Shown here: piece after piece, positions 27,479 to 34,652 of the stretch
Numbering within the stretch: the stretch's first letter is position 1
Layout of the letters: each line of letters begins with the position of its first letter
Source of the DNA: Labilithrix sp.
GTDB taxonomy: Bacteria > Myxococcota_A > Polyangia > Polyangiales > Polyangiaceae
Direction of reading: 5' to 3'
DNA: 64,000 nucleotides
Assembly: GCA_019637175.1 (NCBI GenBank)
Contig: JAHBWD010000033.1
Coordinates: forward strand, 25,180-89,179
Program-made: the position numbers and the translations under genes
Notes under the pieces: generated by a model
Seen by the model: the letters and a program-made list of their open reading frames with translations, nothing else
The model's database searches: none
What the model was told of the DNA's origin: nothing

Positions 27479-28270
27479 ATGGGACTCTGCACCGACGACG
27501 CGACGACCTACCTGAAGCGCCTCGGCTACAACGTCGTTCGCCATCCGCGCGAGGGCGTGAACCCGCTGGACCTGGTCGGCAGGCAGAACGGCGAGACGCG
27601 ATATCTGGGCTCGCTCGATCAGCTGATCAAGCGGCCACCCGAGACCGCCCTTCCTCCGGTGAAGACCGACGAGGTCGCCGGTGATGTGCAGGGCCAGGCA
27701 TCCAGCAAGCTCAATTTCGCGATCGGCGTGAACCTGCTCCAGTCCGTTCTCTCGGCGCTAGGAGGGAATGCCGGCATCAACGTCGGCTACAAGGGCGCAA
27801 AGACCGTTCAGTTCGTCTTCGACAACGTGCTCACGGACTCCGTCCGCCCGCTCGACCTCGGGGACTACCTGAAGGCCGGCGAGGTCGACGACGCTAACCT
27901 CATTCTCCAGCAGTACGTGCTCGGCAACGGACGCCTCTTCGTCGTGACCCGCACAGTGAAGACCAACAAGTTCACCGTGAAGGCCGAGTCGTCGAGCGGC
28001 ACCGAAGCCGCGCTCGACGTTCCCGCGATCCAGAAGATCGTCAGCGGCAACGTGAAGGTGACCGCGGCGGCCGAAAAATCAGGCACCGTCTCCTACGAAG
28101 GCGACAAGAAGCTCGTCTTCGGGTTCGAGTGCTTCGAGGTCGGGGTCGCCGGGGGCACGCTCTCGCTCATGTCCTCGAAGTCGGGCGCCGTCGCGCTCTC
28201 CGCCGGCTCATCGACGACGGTGAAGCCCACGATCGTTGATGAGAACGGACTTCTGGACTTCGACGAATGA
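27479..28270 (+). CDS. Bacterial gasdermin-like pore-forming protein
   Basis: 263 residues, the usual size of bacterial gasdermins. It begins MGLCTDDATTYLKRLGYNVV and continues with PLDLVG, LGSLDQLI, PLP-like PPVKTDEVAGDVQGQ and, near the C-terminus, KLVFGFECFEV; together these match the pattern I know for the bGSDM family. Cys4 is the expected N-terminal lipidation site. Amphipathic strands (for example 152-169) could form pore hairpins. In known systems a protease removes a short C-terminal inhibitory tail, freeing the N-terminal domain to open the inner membrane. Here the tail would lie about 235-263 and is acidic at its end. The stop overlaps the CHAT protease start (ATGA). Family assignment is by recognition, not by a search. 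Confidence 0.85.
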   Translation: MGLCTDDATTYLKRLGYNVVRHPREGVNPLDLVGRQNGETRYLGSLDQLIKRPPETALPPVKTDEVAGDVQGQASSKLNFAIGVNLLQSVLSALGGNAGINVGYKGAKTVQFVFDNVLTDSVRPLDLGDYLKAGEVDDANLILQQYVLGNGRLFVVTRTVKTNKFTVKAESSSGTEAALDVPAIQKIVSGNVKVTAAAEKSGTVSYEGDKKLVFGFECFEVGVAGGTLSLMSSKSGAVALSAGSSTTVKPTIVDENGLLDFDE

Positions 28271-30495
28271 GCGCGAGAAAAGCGGGGCCGTTGGAACGCG
28301 CCCTCGCTCTTCGCGATCCCGCGAAACGCTGTCGGGCGCTCCTCGCCATTCTGCCGAAGCTCCCCAAGGAGCTCAGGATGCGCGTGGCGCGAGCAGCGCT
28401 CGCCGTGGCGAACGCAGTCAAGGACGAGAAGAAGCGCGCCGTCTTGAAGCAGCGAGCCATGCGCGCGATCGCGGACATCCAGCTCCGTGCCCAGATGGAA
28501 CAGCTCGCCGGTCGACAGCGCACGAGAGGCAAGGCGGCGCCGCCCGCGGGTGTGCCGAGCATGCTGGGAGGCGTCCCGAGGAAGAAGAAAAAGAAGTCGG
28601 CCGCGAAGAAGACGAAGGCAACGGCGAAGAAGCCGGCCCCGCGCAAGCAGAGCCCCAAACGCGGGGCCGCGAAGCCCAGGCCCAAGTCTCGCGCCGCGCC
28701 GCCGACGGAGCAGCTCGAGGCCGATCAGCCGGCCGTCGTGAACCTCGGCTTCAGCGATCCGACGCAGCCCGACTACCCGCTCGTGAAGGACCGCGCGCTC
28801 GCGCCGGGTGAGACCTACTACTTCTGGCTCGAGGTCGGCAGCGAGGTCCGCGGAAGCATCTCCGAGACGCCGACCGCGCTTCCGCTCGAGCACCTGCCGC
28901 GCGAGGCGACGCTCGGCGTCATGCTCTTCGGCAACGAGGGCGGATTCGAGCTCAAGGCAGTCGCCGGCTGGCTGCGGCTTCACGCTGACGGCACCGTCGA
29001 CGTCGCGACACCCGCGGACGTTCCGGAGGACCTCTTCAACGAGCACGTCGCGCGCCAGCGGCTGTTTTTCGAGGTGCGAGCCCCCAGGACGCCCGGCATC
29101 CATCGCCTGCGTTGCTGCATCTGCTTCAAGGGGGCGCTCGTTCAGTCGTACGACATCGAGGCACTGGTCGACGAGGACACGAGCACGCGTCGTCCCGAAG
29201 CCGTCCTTCGATCGCGGATGGACTACACGCTCTCGTCGACGCTCGGCAGGCAAACGCTCGACAGCTATGGCGAGCACCGCCTCACGATCATGCTCAACGA
29301 CAACGGCAAGGGAACCCATGGCTTTCGCGTCATGGGCGAGGGCGGCGAGTACTACCGGAACCGCACCTTCGACGGGCAGGAGGTCCAGGACATCGTCGAG
29401 CGCGCGCGACGCGCGCTTCGCCGTGTGTCGTGGGGCTCCGACCAGCCCTGGAAGCAGGGCGACGGCTATCTCTACGAGCAGGATGCGCAGCGGAGCCAGC
29501 TGACGAGCGATCTGGTTCGCCTCGCGATCGCGGGCTACCGAAACTACGACGTGATCGCGTCACGTCTCGACGAAGGAACCGGAACACTTCGCGACTTGAT
29601 GCGCACGCCCGCGACCGTGCAGCTCGCGCTCAAGGAGACGGCGCGTCTCGTGCTCCCTCTCGCGCTTCTCTACGATCACACCCTCGATACCGACGGCGAT
29701 CCGAGCGAATACACCCTCTGCGACACCTTCACCCGCGCGACAGGCAACCTCGAGGAGCATCCCTGCTTTCTCGGAGACTGTCCGCACCGCGACACGCAGG
29801 GGAGCCGCGTGGTCTGTCCCAGCGGGTTCTGGGGCTATCGACATCAGCTCGGTATCCCACCCACGCTCGGATCGACGACCGAGTCGCCCGCGGAGCTCCC
29901 GGGCGTCCTCGAGTGCGCGGGTGAGCCCAACGTTCTGATCTCCGTGAGCACCGACCCCGCGATGCGCGAGCGAGATGATCACGTACGGGCACTCACCGAG
30001 CTCTTGAAGAAAGACAACGTCACCTACGCAGAGACGCGCAAGGCCATCATCGGTCATCTCCGCAGCGCGCGGGCGCACGTCGTCTACTTCTATGGGCACG
30101 GCGGCGTCGACGACGGTGTTCCGTACATGCAGGTCGGCGCTCCCAACGAGCGCATCAGCCGGGCGACGCTCCGAGCGGAGAAGGTCGTCTGGTCGAACCC
30201 GCGCGCGCTCGTCTTCTTGAACGGCTGTCACACGACCAATCTCGAGCCCGAACGTGCGATCGAGCTCGTGAGCGGTTTCGTGCAGACCGCCCGAGGCTCG
30301 GGTGTCATCGGCACGGAGATCACGATCTTCGAGCCGCTCGCGACCTTCTTCGCGGAGGTGTTCATGACGGAGCTGGCCAAGCGCACCACGGTCGGTGAGT
30401 CGATTCGGCGCGCGCGGCTTCGCCTCCTCGAGAAGTGGAACCCGCTCGGGCTCGTCTACGTGCCCTACGCGCTCGCCTCTCTCAGGCTGTCATGA
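28267..30495 (+). CDS. CHAT-family cysteine protease, partner of the gasdermin
   Basis: 742 residues, translationally coupled to the gasdermin by a 4-bp overlap. Residues 1-90 are helical. About 100-145 is a Lys/Ala/Pro-rich linker with a KKKKK run. About 150-310 is beta-rich with paired cysteines (RLRCCICF). The C-terminal CHAT domain has VVYFYGHGG with His611 and VFLNGCHTTN with Cys654, the expected caspase-fold dyad, and ends at the protein terminus. By analogy with known gasdermin operons it should cleave and activate the gasdermin on sensing infection. The sensor is not obvious; the N-terminal or beta-rich part is the best candidate. Confidence 0.88.
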   Translation: MSARKAGPLERALALRDPAKRCRALLAILPKLPKELRMRVARAALAVANAVKDEKKRAVLKQRAMRAIADIQLRAQMEQLAGRQRTRGKAAPPAGVPSMLGGVPRKKKKKSAAKKTKATAKKPAPRKQSPKRGAAKPRPKSRAAPPTEQLEADQPAVVNLGFSDPTQPDYPLVKDRALAPGETYYFWLEVGSEVRGSISETPTALPLEHLPREATLGVMLFGNEGGFELKAVAGWLRLHADGTVDVATPADVPEDLFNEHVARQRLFFEVRAPRTPGIHRLRCCICFKGALVQSYDIEALVDEDTSTRRPEAVLRSRMDYTLSSTLGRQTLDSYGEHRLTIMLNDNGKGTHGFRVMGEGGEYYRNRTFDGQEVQDIVERARRALRRVSWGSDQPWKQGDGYLYEQDAQRSQLTSDLVRLAIAGYRNYDVIASRLDEGTGTLRDLMRTPATVQLALKETARLVLPLALLYDHTLDTDGDPSEYTLCDTFTRATGNLEEHPCFLGDCPHRDTQGSRVVCPSGFWGYRHQLGIPPTLGSTTESPAELPGVLECAGEPNVLISVSTDPAMRERDDHVRALTELLKKDNVTYAETRKAIIGHLRSARAHVVYFYGHGGVDDGVPYMQVGAPNERISRATLRAEKVVWSNPRALVFLNGCHTTNLEPERAIELVSGFVQTARGSGVIGTEITIFEPLATFFAEVFMTELAKRTTVGESIRRARLRLLEKWNPLGLVYVPYALASLRLS

Positions 30496-30500
30496 CGCGT

Positions 30501-31313
30501 TCAGATCTCGAAGGGCCTGCTGCTCTCGAACGCTCTGTCGATCTGCCCCACGCGAAAGAGGTTGGGGGTTTGATCGGCCGGCATTTTCCGCACGATCGAG
30601 CGGTAAAAGTCGACGTACGAGCCGGCGAACGCACGGTTGTTCCACACGCGCAGCAGCGTCGACGTGAAAAGCCCGTTGAAGGGACCGTCGGACGAGAGCT
30701 GGTTGTCCTGGCAGCCAGACATGAGGAGGGCGGTCGCGACGACCTTGCCCTCGGCCTGGGCGAGCGACTTGTCGGTGAGCACCTTGTCGTAGGTGGACTG
30801 GTTGTCTCGGTAGGTCCGCATCGCAATCTCGACTGGCATCGCGCGGTAACGTTTCCCCTCGGTTCGACCGTCGACCGCCTTGGCGTCCTTGAGCACGGTT
30901 CCGCTGTGGCAGCTATCGGAGAGCGCGTAGATGCGCACGCCCTTCTTGAACTCGCCGAGCAGCTTGAAGATCTCGTCGTCGACGAGCTGGCCATCGTACA
31001 GACACCAGGTCTCGTCGATGCCGTCGGGCTCGTCGCCATTCCGATCGGGGAGCTGCCCGCCGTGACCGGAGTAGGTGAGAAAGAAGATGTCTCCTCGGTC
31101 GAGCGTCGCCGCGGCCTGGGTGAACGCCTTGCGAACGGCGGTGCGGGTCGCGTCTTTGGTCAGGAGCTTCTTGGTCTTGTACTCGAACGAGCGCGCGATC
31201 TCGCAGAGGTCGTTCGCGTCGGCCTCGCACGCATTCAGCTCGCCGGACCAACCGCTGTAGTGAGCTGCGCTGACGGAGTTGAGGCCGATATGCAGAGAGA
31301 TTCCCTTCGGCAT
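30501..31313 (-). CDS. Caspase-like (C14, metacaspase/orthocaspase) protease
   Basis: Start at 31313 after GGAGGG eight bases upstream; a longer frame from 31373 would overlap the region needed by the divergent gene. The 270-residue product is a bare p20-type caspase fold: SLHIGLNSV at strand 1, FFLTYSGHGGQ with His84, an acidic metal-type loop (GDEPDGIDETWCLYDG) and YALSDSCHSGT with Cys135. The acidic loop is that of calcium-dependent metacaspases, which cut after Arg or Lys. It converges on the CHAT gene with a 5-bp gap, so the island carries two proteases next to one gasdermin. It could activate the gasdermin, the CHAT protein or both. Confidence 0.9.
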   Translation of the reverse strand: MPKGISLHIGLNSVSAAHYSGWSGELNACEADANDLCEIARSFEYKTKKLLTKDATRTAVRKAFTQAAATLDRGDIFFLTYSGHGGQLPDRNGDEPDGIDETWCLYDGQLVDDEIFKLLGEFKKGVRIYALSDSCHSGTVLKDAKAVDGRTEGKRYRAMPVEIAMRTYRDNQSTYDKVLTDKSLAQAEGKVVATALLMSGCQDNQLSSDGPFNGLFTSTLLRVWNNRAFAGSYVDFYRSIVRKMPADQTPNLFRVGQIDRAFESSRPFEI

Positions 31314-31366
31314 GACACTGTCCCTCCCCGTTGTGAACGGCGAGTGTACCTTCGGAGCAACTGAGG

Positions 31367-32431
31367 ATGTCAATCGCCAACAGCGTCGAGAGATCCTCCC
31401 GAGAGCGTCGCCGAACGCGGCTCATGGCGCTGGTCGTCGCCTCCGCCGTCGGCCTCGGCCTGGTGGGCAGCGCGGCGTGTGGGAGCGGTGAGCCGGACCC
31501 GGTGAGTCCCCTCACCTCTGCGTGCAAGAGCACCGAGGAGTGCCCCCGCGGCAGGCGTTGCGAGATGCGCCGCTCGTCCGCGACGAAGTGCGATCTCAGC
31601 CCGACCGACACGCTCGAGCCGCGAGAGGACATCGCGTGCCGTGTGCCCATCAACCGCGGGAAGTACGAGCTCGCGGGTGGCTTCGACGTCGACGAGCTCG
31701 ACTTCAAGATCGAGAGTCCCCAGGGAACTGCCAACGTCAACGTCGCCTGGATCCCCCCCGAACGAGCGCGGACCGTCACCTGCGCCCTCTTCTCGTGCCT
31801 TCCTGAGTTCTCGACGAAGGAGCATGAAGGGACGACTCGCCCGCGTCTCGTCACGCTCGACCATTGCGTCCTCGCGAGCGAGACTTTCAACGCGACCTCC
31901 CGCGAGATCACGCTGGCGCAGCTCACGCGGCGCAAAGAGATGTGCCCCATCGAACAGACCGAAGGCAGGAAAGAGTGCGTCCCCGCGATCCTGGAGCAGC
32001 TGTCGATTGGCTGCTGGGCCTACGACGACATCAAGGTCATCGCCGCAACGCGCCTCGAGAGCGTCGATCCCCAACGAAGCTTCGTCGCCGCGCGCTTTGC
32101 CGCCGACTGCAAGCAGCAGGGTGCAGAAGGCAAGAGCTGCGTCTTCGCCGATCAGTCTCCCTTCGGCACCTGTTTGGAGGGGGACTGTCTGGCGCGATGC
32201 CTCTCCCCCGATGACTGCGCGGGCGCGCCGCTCACGGCGGAGCCCATCGAGACGTCGAGTGACGCCGGTATCGACGCGGCGACCGCCGACGTCGACGCCG
32301 AGGTCGACGATACGGGTGACGCCTCCGACGCTTCGCCTGACGGTGGAGCCAACCTCTGCCGCCACACGTGCCGTGGGAAGCCAAAGTACGGCGACTTCCG
32401 TCTCTGCGAGCCGAAGAAGCCCTCGCCTTGA
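31367..32431 (+). CDS. Cysteine-rich lipoprotein with Asp-rich C-terminal linker
   Basis: 354 residues, divergent from the caspase gene. An Arg-rich N-terminus is followed by a hydrophobic signal and lipobox (GLVGSAAC). The mature part has more than 15 cysteines, including an N-terminal CKSTEECPRGRRCEM motif like the myxobacterial EGF-like cysteine modules, and an Asp-rich linker near 295-335 before a last cysteine pair. GGAG nine bases upstream supports the ATG. Its 3' end is 13 bp from the convergent barrel gene. Membership of either protease module is unproven. Confidence 0.7.
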   Translation: MSIANSVERSSRERRRTRLMALVVASAVGLGLVGSAACGSGEPDPVSPLTSACKSTEECPRGRRCEMRRSSATKCDLSPTDTLEPREDIACRVPINRGKYELAGGFDVDELDFKIESPQGTANVNVAWIPPERARTVTCALFSCLPEFSTKEHEGTTRPRLVTLDHCVLASETFNATSREITLAQLTRRKEMCPIEQTEGRKECVPAILEQLSIGCWAYDDIKVIAATRLESVDPQRSFVAARFAADCKQQGAEGKSCVFADQSPFGTCLEGDCLARCLSPDDCAGAPLTAEPIETSSDAGIDAATADVDAEVDDTGDASDASPDGGANLCRHTCRGKPKYGDFRLCEPKKPSP

Positions 32432-32444
32432 CAGGCGAGAGTGC

Positions 32445-34652
32445 TCAGAAGACTCCGAGCTCCGCTCGAAGGGAGAGCGCGAACAACAATAGGGACGTGA
32501 CGCTGCCCTTCATCGGGAGCGGAGTTCCGTCATCGTCGAGCGCGTGGCTGTAGATCGGTTCGCCAAAGTGAGCACGCGGCTCGTAGGCGAGCCAGAGCGA
32601 CCGGTAGAGCCGCGCGCGAGCGCTCAGGTACGCCGCCAGGGACACGTTCAGCGATCCCACTCGTTCGGCGGCTTCGCTGCCCAGCCCGTGCCCAATCATG
32701 GGGCCGAGCCCCGCGCCGAACGCCCAGCGCGAGCTCGCATACACGCTCACACCGAGCTGCATCGGGATACGTGCGTAGGCGACCTGCTCGGGAGCACGCC
32801 GACTGGCTGCCGATCGTCCGAGGACGAAGTAGTCGCGCTCGCTCAACATGTAACCGCCGCTGAGATCGAACGCGAGGCGCCATCCTGCGGGCCGGTAGGA
32901 AGCCCCGAGCGTTCCGCCGCCGTAGGACCAACCGGATAGATCCTCGAAACGCGGACCGCGCGAGTCGGCGGCCCAGGCAAAGCCGCCACCGACGCTGATG
33001 TGCGCCATCACGGTCTTCAGCGTGTGCTCCGGTTCGGGAATCTCCATGCGCTCGGAGTCGATCACGACGCGATGTTGCGAGTACCACCGGTCGCCGTGCA
33101 GCTGATAGGTCAGCGCGGATCCCGGGCGAAGTCCCGCGGCTGGGAGGCGCGTGTCACCTGGTGGAATCAGGTACGGTTGACCGCCGCCGACCGTGACGTC
33201 GATGGCGGTGATGTGGTCTGCATCACGCGACGCGCGGTCGTCGCCCCACGGGACGATCAGCTGGATATAGCGCTCGCCGCTCGGCAAGTATCCCGAGAGA
33301 GGCTGATCGTCGTGGACGAGAACCTCGCTCCACACGTCGCTGTCGTAGTCTCGCTTCCGAAAACGCACGACGGTGGGGAGCTGGAACTGCACAGCGCGAG
33401 AAGGATGCGCGCAGACGTACTTGCAGAGCCTCCCGGCTTCCTTTGCGACGGGCGCACAAACGACACCCGCCTGGGAGAGCTCGGCGCGCGGGCATTCCTC
33501 CTGGGCCGCGTTCGCGCGCGGCGGCGCATAGATCGGGTCGGTGACCCAGGTGAAGGAGGTCTCCGTGCGTTTGAGCTCGATGACAGGCAGCGCGCGCTCC
33601 TCCGACCATTGAGCCGATGCCGAGCGGATCGGGACCTTGTCCAGCTCATGAGGCTTCGCGACTGCCGCCCGACAGCTGTCCGGCGTCGCGTCCTTCGCTT
33701 CGGAGCTCGCCGTGCGCGCGCCGAGGACCTTCAGCTCCCCAGCAAGGCCGTTCGGGACGACGATCTTGACGTCGGCGTTGGGCTGAACGTCCGTCGTCGT
33801 GCAAGCCAGGAGCTTCTGGCCGGCCGTCGCCGCGAACGACGTCGGCCCGCTCCAGCTCGCAGGAAGGCGAACGGTGCGCTGACGACAGCGCGTCGTCACC
33901 GGGACCCGGACGAGCGACGAGAGCCCGTCCGGCCGGCCCTGGCTCACGGCGTTGCGCTCCGTCTCGATGTAGTGTCCGCCGAGCACTCGCACGCTGAAGA
34001 AGTCAGCTCGCTGATTGGCGGGGACGTCGAGCTCCAGTGAGGCGACGTTGCCGTCGAAGTAGGGCTTCTTCAAGAGCGGCGTCGCGTCTTCGCCGGTGAA
34101 GGAATGAAAGTCCATGAAGACAACGAGCACCCGACTGGCCGCGGGCGTGTCCGCCTTGTTGGCGCGGTTGTCGATGCACATGACGCCCAGCTGATCGCGC
34201 GACTTCTTCTTTTCGGCCTCGCCTTTGCCGACCTCTCGACTGGCGAGCGCATTGGGATCGAGGTGAATGACAGGATCGCAATACGACGATGAGCTCGGGT
34301 TGACCTGAAGGCCTCTGACCGCCTCGACCAACCGGTTCTCGCTGTTCTGTCCCTTCGCCAGTGCCGAAAAGTTCTTCTCCAACTTTTCCTTGTCCGACTC
34401 CGAGCTCGGTTTGCCGAAGCGAAGCAGGTTCGCCTTCTCGTCCATGGTGCCCAGCCCGATCACCGTGCTCACGTTCACGAACGTCGTCCGCTCGGCGCGC
34501 CGGTTCACGATGCACATCGTGGTCGGGGCATCTCCCGGCTCGGCGTCGAGCTCGAGAACGGCTGCGGTGGCGAGCGCCTCACGCGGGATGAGGAGCACGA
34601 GCGCCATGGCGAGCAGTGCCCCGAGCTTGCAGCGATCATCGAGGCGTCTCAT
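32445..34652 (-). CDS. Secreted protein with C-terminal barrel-like region, co-translated with CHAT gene
   Basis: Start chosen at the ATG at 34652, which overlaps the CHAT stop (ATGA). The 735-residue product has a signal (CKLGALLAMALVLLIPREAL, cleaved near ALATAA), a large cysteine-containing N-terminal part and, from about 560, amphipathic strands (SVGGGFAWAAD, RLAFDLSGGYMLSERDYFV) ending in Phe (LRAELGVF), which suggests an outer-membrane barrel or surface beta-domain. I do not recognise the N-terminal family. Gene order makes it the distal gene of the CHAT operon, so it could be an envelope sensor or target. Confidence 0.7.
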   Translation of the reverse strand: MRRLDDRCKLGALLAMALVLLIPREALATAAVLELDAEPGDAPTTMCIVNRRAERTTFVNVSTVIGLGTMDEKANLLRFGKPSSESDKEKLEKNFSALAKGQNSENRLVEAVRGLQVNPSSSSYCDPVIHLDPNALASREVGKGEAEKKKSRDQLGVMCIDNRANKADTPAASRVLVVFMDFHSFTGEDATPLLKKPYFDGNVASLELDVPANQRADFFSVRVLGGHYIETERNAVSQGRPDGLSSLVRVPVTTRCRQRTVRLPASWSGPTSFAATAGQKLLACTTTDVQPNADVKIVVPNGLAGELKVLGARTASSEAKDATPDSCRAAVAKPHELDKVPIRSASAQWSEERALPVIELKRTETSFTWVTDPIYAPPRANAAQEECPRAELSQAGVVCAPVAKEAGRLCKYVCAHPSRAVQFQLPTVVRFRKRDYDSDVWSEVLVHDDQPLSGYLPSGERYIQLIVPWGDDRASRDADHITAIDVTVGGGQPYLIPPGDTRLPAAGLRPGSALTYQLHGDRWYSQHRVVIDSERMEIPEPEHTLKTVMAHISVGGGFAWAADSRGPRFEDLSGWSYGGGTLGASYRPAGWRLAFDLSGGYMLSERDYFVLGRSAASRRAPEQVAYARIPMQLGVSVYASSRWAFGAGLGPMIGHGLGSEAAERVGSLNVSLAAYLSARARLYRSLWLAYEPRAHFGEPIYSHALDDDGTPLPMKGSVTSLLLFALSLRAELGVF

